Source: Methylococcaceae bacterium (lineage in GTDB: Bacteria; Pseudomonadota; Gammaproteobacteria; Methylococcales; Methylococcaceae). Taken from it: 17,064 bases of DNA. Positions within the stretch are counted from its first letter, which is position 1. Each line of letters starts with the position of its first letter. The notes under the pieces were generated by a model that was not told the origin of the DNA, searched no databases, and saw nothing but the letters and a program-made list of their open reading frames with translations. A program made the position numbers and the translations under genes. Positions 1-7,177 of the stretch are shown piece after piece. Location of the stretch: positions 1 through 17,064 of the forward strand of contig VEPB01000558.1 of the NCBI GenBank assembly GCA_012026715.1, given 5' to 3'.

Positions 1-109
1 CCCCAATCTTGGTCAGCGCTGCCGTCAACGTCGTCTTGCCGTGGTCCACGTGACCGATCGTGCCTACGTTCACATGCGGCTTGGTTCGGGTGAATTTCTC
101 TTTTGACAC
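1..109 (-). CDS. tuf: Elongation factor Tu, N-terminal 36 residues (cut by window edge)
   Basis: EF-Tu is the GTPase that brings aminoacyl-tRNA to the ribosome in the cytoplasm. Only the N-terminus is present. It starts VSKEKFTRTKPHVNVGTIG and carries the G1 P-loop GHVDHGKT, which is diagnostic of EF-Tu. The start is GTG at 109-107. A GAGG Shine-Dalgarno core lies about 8 bases upstream, and the frame gives the family's usual MSKEKF-type N-terminus. It is the last gene of the rpsL-rpsG-fusA-tuf string, 45 bp after the fusA stop, and is presumably cotranscribed. The rest of the gene lies beyond position 1. Confidence 0.97.
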   Translation of the reverse strand, partial: MSKEKFTRTKPHVNVGTIGHVDHGKTTLTAALTKIG

Positions 110-154
110 GGATGTACCCTCGGTTTTCGTGCTGCAGCGTGTTTATAAAGTCTG

Positions 155-1681
155 TTAATTCCGGATAACCGCTTCGGAGACGCTGGTCGGCGCTTCCACG
201 TATTTTTCGAATTCCATCGAGTAGGTCGCCCTTCCCTGCGTTGCCGACCTCAGGTCGGTGGCGTAGCCAAACATCTCCTTCAATGGCACTTCGCAGCGGA
301 TGATGCGGCCGGCGGGCACGTTTTCCAGTGCCTGGATCACGCCGCGGCGGCGGTTGATATCGCCGACCACATCGCCCATGTAATCTTCCGGCGTCACCAC
401 TTCCACCTTCATGATGGGCTCCAGCAGCACCGGCTTAGCCTTGCGAACGCCATCCTTGAACGCGATCGAGCCGGCTATCTTAAACGCCATTTCGCTGGAG
501 TCAACCTCATGATACGAACCATCGAACAAGGTGACCTTCACGTCGACGATGGGATAGCCCCCCAGGACGCCATTTTGCAGCGCTTCCTGGATGCCCTTGT
601 CCACCGCCGGAATATATTCCCGAGGGACGACGCCACCCGCGATGCCGTTGACAAATTCGTAGCCGGTACCTGGCTGTTTCGGCTCGACCTTGAGCCAGAC
701 ATGGCCATATTGGCCCTTGCCGCCGGTCTGTCGTACGTATTTCCCTTCCTGCTCCACCGTCTGGCGGATGGTCTCCCGATAGGCCACCTGGGGCGCGCCC
801 ACGTTGGCCGCGACGCCGAATTCGCGTTTCATGCGATCAACGATGACTTCCAGGTGCAACTCGCCCATGCCGCTGATGATGGTCTGCCCCGACTCCTCGT
901 CGGTGCGGACTCGGAAGGACGGATCCTCCTGGGCCAGGCGGTTCAGCGCGATCCCCATCTTCTCCTGGTCGGCCTTGGTCTTCGGCTCCACCGCAACCGA
1001 AATCACGGGATCCGGAAAATCCATCCGTTCCAGGGTAATGATCTGCTTCTCGTCGCACAGGGTGTCACCGGTGGTGACATCTTTCAGACCGATCGCTGCG
1101 GCAATGTCCCCGGCGCGCACTTCCTTGATCTCTTCCCGATTGTTGGCGTGCATCTGTACCAGTCGGCCAATGCGTTCCCGCTTGCGCTTGATCGGGTTAT
1201 AAACGCTGTCGCCAGACGACAGCACGCCGGAATAGACCCGCACGAAAGTCAGTGCGCCCACGAAAGGATCGGCCGCAATCTTGAATGCCAACGCCGAAAA
1301 CGGCTCCTCATCGCTGGCGTGACGCTCGCCGTGCTCGTCGTTTTCCAGCACTCCGTTGATGGCCCGGATGTCGATCGGCGACGGCAGATAATCCACCACG
1401 GCATCCAACATCGCCTGAACGCCCTTATTCTTGAAGGCTGATCCACATAACACCGGGACGATTTCCCCAGCTACGGTGCGCTTCCGCAACGCCGTCTTTA
1501 TTTCGGCCTCGGTCAGCGGCGTACCGTTCAGATACTTTTCGGTCAGCGATTCGTCGGCTTCGGCCGCAGCCTCGATCAGCTTTTCCCGCCAATCCCCGCA
1601 CCCCTTGCTCATCTCCGCGGGAATTTCCCGTTCTTCGAAGCGCGTCCCCTGGGTTGCGTCGTCCCAGTAAATGGCCTTCAT
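155..1681 (-). CDS. fusA: Elongation factor G, C-terminal part after an in-frame TAG (508 residues)
   Basis: EF-G is the translocase GTPase, also used in ribosome recycling. This frame supplies the end of the G' subdomain, the G5 motif CGSAFKN (about residue 80 here) and domains II to V, ending at TAA 155-157. It matches E. coli EF-G collinearly throughout, for example EIKEVRAGDIAAAIGLKDVT and GMGELHLE. It opens with ATG directly after the TAG that ends the N-terminal part, in the same frame (TAGATG). Together the two parts and the stop codon make 695 codons, the normal EF-G length. This part alone lacks the P-loop, switch regions and NKMD, so it could not act as a GTPase. No strong Shine-Dalgarno precedes the ATG. 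Readthrough, reinitiation, a recent nonsense mutation or a base error are all possible. Confidence 0.93.
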   Translation of the reverse strand: MKAIYWDDATQGTRFEEREIPAEMSKGCGDWREKLIEAAAEADESLTEKYLNGTPLTEAEIKTALRKRTVAGEIVPVLCGSAFKNKGVQAMLDAVVDYLPSPIDIRAINGVLENDEHGERHASDEEPFSALAFKIAADPFVGALTFVRVYSGVLSSGDSVYNPIKRKRERIGRLVQMHANNREEIKEVRAGDIAAAIGLKDVTTGDTLCDEKQIITLERMDFPDPVISVAVEPKTKADQEKMGIALNRLAQEDPSFRVRTDEESGQTIISGMGELHLEVIVDRMKREFGVAANVGAPQVAYRETIRQTVEQEGKYVRQTGGKGQYGHVWLKVEPKQPGTGYEFVNGIAGGVVPREYIPAVDKGIQEALQNGVLGGYPIVDVKVTLFDGSYHEVDSSEMAFKIAGSIAFKDGVRKAKPVLLEPIMKVEVVTPEDYMGDVVGDINRRRGVIQALENVPAGRIIRCEVPLKEMFGYATDLRSATQGRATYSMEFEKYVEAPTSVSEAVIRN

Positions 1682-2242
1682 CTAGACCAGATCGACCACG
1701 CCCAGAAAGTGCTCTTCGGCGCCGATCGGCAACTGGATGGGGACCGGCACGCCCCCCAGACGGCTCTCAATCTGGCCAACGACTCGAAGGAAGTCAGCGC
1801 CGGCACGGTCCATCTTGTTGACAAACGCAAGCCGCGGGACATGATATTTGTTGGCCTGGCGCCAAACCGTTTCGGACTGGGGTTCGACCCCGCCCACGGC
1901 GCAAAAGACCGCGCAAGCACCGTCCAATACCCGAAGGGAGCGCTCGACTTCGATCGTGAAGTCGACATGGCCAGGCGTGTCGATGATATTGATTCGATGC
2001 TGCGGCCTGCCGCCATCCATGCCCTTCCAGAAGCAGGTGGTCGCGGCCGACGTAATGGTGATACCCCGCTCTTGCTCCTGTTCCATCCAATCCATGGTGG
2101 CGGTTCCGTCATGGACCTCGCCTAACTTATGCGAAACCCCGGTGTAGAACAGCACGCGTTCGGTCGTCGTGGTCTTACCCGCATCGATGTGAGCCATGAT
2201 ACCGATATTACGGTACAGCTCGATGGGTGTCGTACGTGCCAC
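1682..2242 (-). CDS. fusA: Elongation factor G, N-terminal part ending at an in-frame TAG (186 residues)
   Basis: This is the N-terminal GTPase portion of EF-G: G1 AHIDAGKT at 17-24, the switch region RGITI at 59-63, G3 DTPGH at 88-92 and G4 NKMD at 142-145. It ends GVVDLV followed by TAG (1684-1682), where E. coli EF-G reads VVDLVKMKAI, so the stop replaces one codon, usually lysine. I chose GTG at 2242 because it gives the expected ARTTPIELYRNIGI start. The open frame extends 42 codons further upstream, but that runs into rpsG in another frame. The ribosome-binding site is weak, and a perfect 10-bp palindrome, GCTCGCGAGC, lies just upstream at 2251-2260. The gap to rpsG is 46 bp, which fits an operon. 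The protein lacks G5 and domains II-V and should not translocate by itself. Confidence 0.93.
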   Translation of the reverse strand: MARTTPIELYRNIGIMAHIDAGKTTTTERVLFYTGVSHKLGEVHDGTATMDWMEQEQERGITITSAATTCFWKGMDGGRPQHRINIIDTPGHVDFTIEVERSLRVLDGACAVFCAVGGVEPQSETVWRQANKYHVPRLAFVNKMDRAGADFLRVVGQIESRLGGVPVPIQLPIGAEEHFLGVVDLV

Positions 2243-2288
2243 GATTGAACGCTCGCGAGCATTGTTAAAGAGCGAAACGCGCCGGTCC

Positions 2289-2759
2289 TTACCAGCGGTA
2301 GTGCGAGAACGCCTTGTTGGCTTCCGCCATCTTGTGCGTGTCTTCGCGCTTCTTGACGGCCGCCCCACGGTTTTCCGTAGCGTCCATCACTTCGCCGGCC
2401 AGCCTTAGTCCCATTCCCTTTTCGCCACGTTTCCGGGCCGCGTCGATCAGCCACCGCATCGCCAGCGCGGAGCGGCGGGGCGGACGAACCTCCACCGGCA
2501 CCTGGTAAGTCGCGCCACCGACGCGGCGAGACTTCACTTCGACCATGGGCTGGACGTTATCCAGCGCCTTTTGCAGAAGCTCGAGCGAATCATGGCTGGA
2601 TCGGGTCTGGATGATGTCCAACGCGCCATAGACGATCGCCTCTGCAACCGACTTTTTTCCATCGACCATCAGCATGTTGACGAAACGCGCCAACATGCGA
2701 CTACCGAATCGGGGATCGGGATTGACTTCCCGACGGACGGAAGTTCTTCTTCTCGACAT
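2289..2759 (-). CDS. rpsG: 30S ribosomal protein S7
   Basis: S7 is a primary assembly protein of the 30S head that binds the 3' domain of 16S rRNA and lines the E site. The 156-residue product begins MSRRRTSVRREVNPDPRFGS. It contains the conserved LMVDGKKSVAEAIVYGAL and RVGGATYQVPVEVRP segments and ends in a basic tail, AFSHYRW. Length and order match bacterial S7. The ATG at 2759 has an AAGG element about 9 bases upstream. The gene lies 24 bp after rpsL and 46 bp before fusA in the classical str operon order. In E. coli S7 is the autogenous regulator of this operon; whether that holds here cannot be seen from the sequence. Confidence 0.98.
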   Translation of the reverse strand: MSRRRTSVRREVNPDPRFGSRMLARFVNMLMVDGKKSVAEAIVYGALDIIQTRSSHDSLELLQKALDNVQPMVEVKSRRVGGATYQVPVEVRPPRRSALAMRWLIDAARKRGEKGMGLRLAGEVMDATENRGAAVKKREDTHKMAEANKAFSHYRW

Positions 2760-2783
2760 GAAATGCTGCCTTTATGTGGTTGC

Positions 2784-3158
2784 TTACGCTTTGGGTCTCT
2801 TGGCGCCGTACTTGGAACGGCCCTGGCGGCGCTTGGTCACGCCGGCGGTATCCAGACTGCCGCGGACAACGTGATAACGCACACCGGGAAGGTCCTTCAC
2901 ACGACCTCCGCGGATCAGCACGACCGAGTGCTCTTGCAGGTTATGGCCCTCGCCGCCGATGTAGCTACTGACCTCGGCGCCGTTGGTCAACCGCACGCGA
3001 GCGACTTTACGCAATGCAGAATTGGGTTTTTTCGGAGTGGTGGTATAAACGCGGGTACAAACACCGCGGCGCTGAGGGCACCCGCTCAACGCAGGCACAT
3101 TGCTCTTGACCCGCTGCCGGACCCTGGGCTTTCGGACCAACTGACTAATCGTGCTCAT
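2784..3158 (-). CDS. rpsL: 30S ribosomal protein S12
   Basis: S12 sits at the decoding centre of the 30S subunit. The 124-residue product contains the near-invariant RGVCTRVYTTTPKKPNSALR and GGEGHNLQEHSVVLIRGGRV segments and ends SKYGAKRPKA. The TTTPKKPNS lysine whose substitution gives streptomycin resistance is present in its wild-type form. The aspartate of VKDLPGVRYH, the usual methylthiolation target of RimO, is also there. The start is ATG at 3158 with an AGGGTGG Shine-Dalgarno about 7 bases upstream; a TTG one codon earlier is less likely. It is the first gene of the operon, about 70 nt after the predicted transcription start. rpoBC is not upstream; tRNA genes are. Confidence 0.98.
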   Translation of the reverse strand: MSTISQLVRKPRVRQRVKSNVPALSGCPQRRGVCTRVYTTTPKKPNSALRKVARVRLTNGAEVSSYIGGEGHNLQEHSVVLIRGGRVKDLPGVRYHVVRGSLDTAGVTKRRQGRSKYGAKRPKA

Positions 3159-3235
3159 CAAACCACCCTAAAAATTGCGACCTTAAGCGCAAACAAATAA
3201 AAATCACCGAAGCTGGAAAGCGCGGTGAATTTCGG

Positions 3236-3265
3236 ATTCTACGAGAAGCCCCTAGAAAACGTCAA
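3236..3265 (-). promoter_or_regulatory. Sigma70-type promoter of the rpsL operon
   Basis: On the minus strand a TTGACG -35 box (3265-3260) and a TAGAAT -10 box (3241-3236) are separated by 18 bases. Each matches five of six consensus positions. Transcription would start near 3229, giving a leader of about 70 nt before the rpsL ATG. Confidence 0.75.
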
Positions 3266-3329
3266 TCCGGGAACGACTCCACAACGGCCACCACCTCTTA
3301 CAACCGGCGGCAAAAACCCGTTGAGTATT

Positions 3330-3405
<76 letters not shown>

Positions 3406-3418
3406 TTGGATTCAAAAA

Positions 3419-3495
3419 TGGCGCGCCCGGAGAGATTCGAACTCCCGACCACCTAGTTCGTAGCCAGGTACTCTATCCAACTGAGCTACGGGCGC
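3419..3495 (-). tRNA. tRNA-Arg (anticodon ACG)
   Basis: This is a 77-nt cloverleaf with encoded CCA. The acceptor 5' strand GCGCCCG pairs with CGGGCGC, the D arm is AGCTCAGTTGGATAGAG, the anticodon loop is CTACGAA (ACG, normally edited to ICG by TadA), and the T loop is TTCGAAT. It closely resembles E. coli tRNA-Arg(ACG). It is the promoter-proximal gene of a two-tRNA unit with tRNA-Asn. Confidence 0.97.
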
Positions 3496-3507
3496 GTTAA
3501 GCTGCGA

Positions 3508-3537
3508 ATATTACCGGTTTTTGCATAACAGCGTCAA
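3508..3537 (-). promoter_or_regulatory. Promoter of the tRNA-Arg/tRNA-Asn unit
   Basis: On the minus strand, TTGACG (3537-3532) and TAATAT (3513-3508) are 18 bases apart. The predicted start falls about 6 nt before the 5' end of tRNA-Arg. Confidence 0.7.
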
Positions 3538-3656
3538 TAGTGCTGATTCCATTCCGCTTGGAGGGGAACCTGCGCCCCGCCGCCAAGCCGCAACCGGCGT
3601 CGCATCATAACGGCTCCGGCAATAAATGTCTTCTTGATTCAGCCTCCCGCAATCGG

Positions 3657-3926
3657 CTATTTCGGCCGCAATCGGATCACCTCCTTGCGCCGCTGCGCGC
3701 CCTCCGGCACCGCCGTCTGCAGGGTCGCCAGACACTGCTACAGATCGGCCCATCGACCACGCCGCTAACGGTTAGTGGGGGCGTCTCCGCCCCGAGGCGG
3801 AGCGACACGTTCGGCAGTAGCAGGGCCGCGTGGCTGGCGGGGGATGTCGAGCTGGGTCGGCGCCTGCTTGGCGACGGTGATACCAGCGGCGAACAGTAAT
3901 GCCGACAGGATCGGGAATCGCATCAT
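3657..3926 (-). pseudogene. Remnant of a small secreted-protein gene with two internal TAG codons
   Basis: A frame opens at ATG 3926 (second ATG at 3923) with an AAGG element about 8 bases upstream. Its first 20 residues, MMRFPILSALLFAAGITVAK, look like a signal peptide. The frame stops at TAG 3767-3765 after 53 residues. The same frame continues through eight codons to another TAG (3740-3738), then through QCLATLQTAVPEGAQRRKEV and a few more residues to TAG 3659-3657. That last piece ends almost every codon in G or C, as the real genes here do, while the stretch between about 3738 and 3815 does not and holds a GC hairpin. I read this as a short secreted protein damaged by an insertion or local decay, but a functional 53-residue protein remains possible. 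I do not recognise a family. Confidence 0.35.
3785..3802. repeat. GC-rich perfect hairpin
   Basis: CTCCGCC (3785-3791) and GGCGGAG (3796-3802) form a perfect 7-bp stem around CCGA. A second small palindrome, CTAACGGTTAG, lies nearby at 3765-3775. There is no T-run, so it is not an intrinsic terminator. It sits where the small secreted-protein frame loses coding character, so it may be part of a short inserted repeat of REP or MITE type. Confidence 0.45.
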
Positions 3927-4067
3927 CGAATTGACCTTGGTATTTTGATCACCGGTGAGGACGAACTAAGGCGCGCAGACCGGAACGTGCTCCGGCGAGC
4001 TATTTTTCCGGACTTTGCCGGCGGTAATCTGGGAATCGGGCAAACCAGGCCCATAGCATGGCTAGAC

Positions 4068-4082
4068 TTGACACCCCCCCCC
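4068..4082 (+). repeat. C9 tract directly after a TTGACA hexamer
   Basis: TTGACA, a perfect -35 hexamer (4068-4073), is followed immediately by nine cytosines (4074-4082), 31 bases before the TTG start of the M48 protease gene. At 16-18 bases spacing there is only poor -10 similarity. The rest of 3927-4067 holds no gene I can support. Confidence 0.5.
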
Positions 4083-4113
4083 AACGATCCACTCAACCCC
4101 GGCCACGATTCCC

Positions 4114-7100
4114 TTGAAAACCACTGCCGCCCTAGTGATCAGCTTCCTGCCCGGCTTCCTTGCCTGGTGGCGGGGACGGCGTCTTGCCGCCCTCCTCGAC
4201 GATCCAGCCATCGCCGAACGCTATCTGGCCTATCGAGGACGCAATCTGCTTAACCTGGTTACCGCCCTGGTCGTGGTTGGCTATCTCGCCAGTTCGCGGC
4301 TACTGCCCGGGCTGACCGGGGGCTGCCTGCTGGTAGCGGTAGCGGGCGCCTTTCCGGCGCGGAAGCGCATCCTGGGCGAATCCTGGCACTTTCTCGCCTA
4401 CCTGGAATATTACCTGCGCTTTGTGCTGGCCTTTTCTGCCTTCCGGTTGCTGCTGGGATTCACCCCCTGGCTGCTGTCGATCGCCGATGGTTGGCGCTTG
4501 CCGGCTGCCGGGACGCTTGGAGCCTTGCTGTTCGGCTGGCTGCTGTGGGGCGCCAGTATTGCGCCGATCATCCTGGGAGCCCGAACCTTGAAAGACCCGG
4601 AACTGCTGACACGCTTTGCTGCCATCGCCAACCGTGCAGGCCTTGCGATGCCGCGGATCTTGGTGACCCCCTCGCCCGGCGGCGGCATGGCCAATGCCTT
4701 CGCGCTGCCCGGCCGGCCCGTGGCGCAGGTGGTCTTCACCGCCACCCTGCTGGACGCGCTGACACCCCCGCAGGCCGAGGCGATCTTCGCTCACGAGGCC
4801 GCCCATCTGGAAGACATGGGGCCGGCCTTCCTGCGAAATCTGCTGTTCGGCGCCTCGCTGCTGATCGTCTTGGCCTTGGCGATGGTGCCCGCTGCCGAAT
4901 TCTGGATCCGCCCCGGCGCCCTGTCGGGCATCTGGGCGCTTCTTGCCGGCCTGATAAACGCCGGGCTGCTCCACTTCCTGGTGCGGCACGGCCGTCACCA
5001 CGAGGCGGAATCCGACCGCCGCGCGGTCGAGCTATGCGGCGACGGGGAAGCGCTAATCGACGGACTCACCCGGCTGCACCAGCTGAACTGCATGCCGCGC
5101 CGCTGGGATACTCAATCCGAGCGGTTATCCAGCCACCCCAGCCTGGCCAACCGCATCCGGGCCATCCGTGGCGGCGCACCCGCCAATCCGCCGGAAAATC
5201 CGGTCGCGGTGGGTTCTACCCACCCGGGACGCTGGGTGGTGCTGGAACACGAGCGCATGCACTGGCTGGAGGGCGTTCCGGAAGACTGCCAGGCCGATCC
5301 TGCCACGCTGCTGAAACAGGCCCGCCTCGACAGCGCCGCGGCCTATTCGGAATTGCGCGAACTGGTGCTTAAGCCGCAACCACGCGAGGAGATGCGGCTG
5401 GAAGCGATGGCACGCAACGGCGACCGGTGGTCGATGCCGGTGAGGGCGGAAGATTTGAAGCTGGCGCAAGCGATCTTGACGCAGATCGACCTGCACATCG
5501 ACCAGAGCGGCGTGGGCAACGACCGGGGGCAACTAACGCGGCTGCTCGTCGTCACCATCGCCCTGACGGGCGTCGCGGCCTGGAGCGAGACCAGCCTGCC
5601 GGTCTTGGCCCTGATGCTGGTCGCCCTGATGCGTCCCCGCAGTTGGATCCTGGCAGCCGCGGCCTGGTTTGGCTTCGGCACCGCGCTGGCGGAATGGGCG
5701 CAATATCCGTCGCAAACCGAACCCTACGCGCTGCTGGCCACCGCCTTGATCGGCGGCGTCTATGCCCTGAACCAACGCCAGGCGGAGCCGCCCGACCGCC
5801 GGCTGCTGATCGGGCTCACCGCCTTCCTCGGCCTGGCCCTGCTACCCGGCTGGATAGCCATGGCGCTGGCCGCCGGCGGCGACCTGCCAGCCCTGCGGCT
5901 GTTGCACTCGGCTCAGGTCCATACCGGCGCTGCTGCTGGCCTGCTGGGATTGGCCGGGCTACTGCTGGCAACCGGCCAGTGGCGTCGGCGCTTTGCCGCA
6001 ACGGCCATCACCATCGGTCTGGCCGGAGTCCCGCTGTTGCTGGGCTCTGCCCATTTCGCCGAACACTACGCCGGAGACGCCTTCGCCGACCCGGCGCTGC
6101 CGCTTCGGCTCTCCCGAATCGAAAACCTTCGGCCCATCCGCGAATTCGCAGTCGACGGCTACGCCAGCGATCTCACCCTGTCTCCCGGCGGCGAGCACTA
6201 TGCCTACCGAAGCGCCGGCGCGTCCTACGGCGGCAATCGACCCATCGTGGTCGGCCACAGCCTGCACGGCGCTGGCGCTGCGCTCGAGGTGGACGACCTG
6301 GCCTTCCTCGACGACCTGTCCGCCATCACCCTCAGCATCGCCGGGGATGGCCAAGCCGCCGTACAACTGTTGCGGCTGTCCGGACAACAATGGAAGCCTC
6401 TACGGAAATGGCCGGTACCGGCTACCACAGGATCGAAACTCACCGCCGGCGGCGACCGCTGGCAACTGAGCGGCTACGACACCGGCAGCCGCACCTGGGT
6501 CGTGGCAGAGGGAGTGGCCGGAGACTCGCCGCCGCAGATTCGGCGGTTCGGCCTGCCGGCCGACCCGATGCAACTCTTGAGAAGCTGGGGCGAAACCGCC
6601 CTGTGGCAATCAGAGGAATTCGGCGAAGGGTTGCTGGGAGTAACGGTCGATCCGGGAGACTCGGCCGGCAGCGCCATCCTGTCAATGGCGTTGGGACTTG
6701 CCAGCTCCATGGCGCCTGCCACGATCACCCGTTTCTGGACTACCAGCGGGGACCAGCCTCCGGTACTGATCGCCGCGACCACCAGAACCCTGAGCTGTTC
6801 GGAACGACCATCGGGCTTGCCGCGTATCGCTGCCCTGTGCCGAAGTTTCGGCCAGCGGTCCCGGTTCGCACTGTTGGACCCGGAAGCGCGGCGTTTCACC
6901 GCCGTCTACGGCCTGGCCACCCCAATGGACGCCGTCTTTGGTACCGCCGAACGACCGATCGCGGTCTCCTGGCAAGGCACCCCCGTGCTGCTGGACCTGG
7001 CAGCCGGAACCGCCACCGAACTGGTAGCAGCGGGCACGGACCCGTCGCTGGCGGGAGCAGCCTGGGCCGGCAACCGGGTGCTCACGGCGGCGATGGCTTA

Positions 7101-7155
7101 CGAGGGAAACGAGGTCAAAACGACCATTCGGCTTTACGATCTGACCAGCCGATAA
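4114..7155 (+). CDS. Large M48-family zinc metalloprotease with extra membrane and C-terminal domains
   Basis: The 1013-residue membrane protein has three parts. Residues 1-355 form an M48 (HtpX/Ste24-like) peptidase: several membrane segments between about 5 and 155, the zinc motif HEAAH at 227-231, a hydrophobic pair at about 243-290 and the third zinc ligand in HEAESDRRA (E297). Residues 475-645 hold about five to six more hydrophobic segments. Residues 665-1013 are soluble, rich in beta-type repeats such as LTLSPGGEHYAYRS and VSWQGTPVLLDL, and may form a propeller-like fold (inference). HtpX-like enzymes are about 290 residues, so this is unusually long. The family cleaves membrane proteins; the substrate here is unknown. 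TTG at 4114 is the first possible start after a TGA; GTG at 4135 is the alternative, and neither has a good Shine-Dalgarno. It converges with dapB, 22 bp apart. Confidence 0.85.
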   Translation: MKTTAALVISFLPGFLAWWRGRRLAALLDDPAIAERYLAYRGRNLLNLVTALVVVGYLASSRLLPGLTGGCLLVAVAGAFPARKRILGESWHFLAYLEYYLRFVLAFSAFRLLLGFTPWLLSIADGWRLPAAGTLGALLFGWLLWGASIAPIILGARTLKDPELLTRFAAIANRAGLAMPRILVTPSPGGGMANAFALPGRPVAQVVFTATLLDALTPPQAEAIFAHEAAHLEDMGPAFLRNLLFGASLLIVLALAMVPAAEFWIRPGALSGIWALLAGLINAGLLHFLVRHGRHHEAESDRRAVELCGDGEALIDGLTRLHQLNCMPRRWDTQSERLSSHPSLANRIRAIRGGAPANPPENPVAVGSTHPGRWVVLEHERMHWLEGVPEDCQADPATLLKQARLDSAAAYSELRELVLKPQPREEMRLEAMARNGDRWSMPVRAEDLKLAQAILTQIDLHIDQSGVGNDRGQLTRLLVVTIALTGVAAWSETSLPVLALMLVALMRPRSWILAAAAWFGFGTALAEWAQYPSQTEPYALLATALIGGVYALNQRQAEPPDRRLLIGLTAFLGLALLPGWIAMALAAGGDLPALRLLHSAQVHTGAAAGLLGLAGLLLATGQWRRRFAATAITIGLAGVPLLLGSAHFAEHYAGDAFADPALPLRLSRIENLRPIREFAVDGYASDLTLSPGGEHYAYRSAGASYGGNRPIVVGHSLHGAGAALEVDDLAFLDDLSAITLSIAGDGQAAVQLLRLSGQQWKPLRKWPVPATTGSKLTAGGDRWQLSGYDTGSRTWVVAEGVAGDSPPQIRRFGLPADPMQLLRSWGETALWQSEEFGEGLLGVTVDPGDSAGSAILSMALGLASSMAPATITRFWTTSGDQPPVLIAATTRTLSCSERPSGLPRIAALCRSFGQRSRFALLDPEARRFTAVYGLATPMDAVFGTAERPIAVSWQGTPVLLDLAAGTATELVAAGTDPSLAGAAWAGNRVLTAAMAYEGNEVKTTIRLYDLTSR

Positions 7156-7177
7156 CCCGAACGCCGATGGCTCTTCC

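Noticed and set aside
509..1441. Long plus-strand open frame opposite fusA
   Set aside because: It is antisense to a clear EF-G coding sequence, and its translation shows no domain. It is a shadow of GC-rich codon use.
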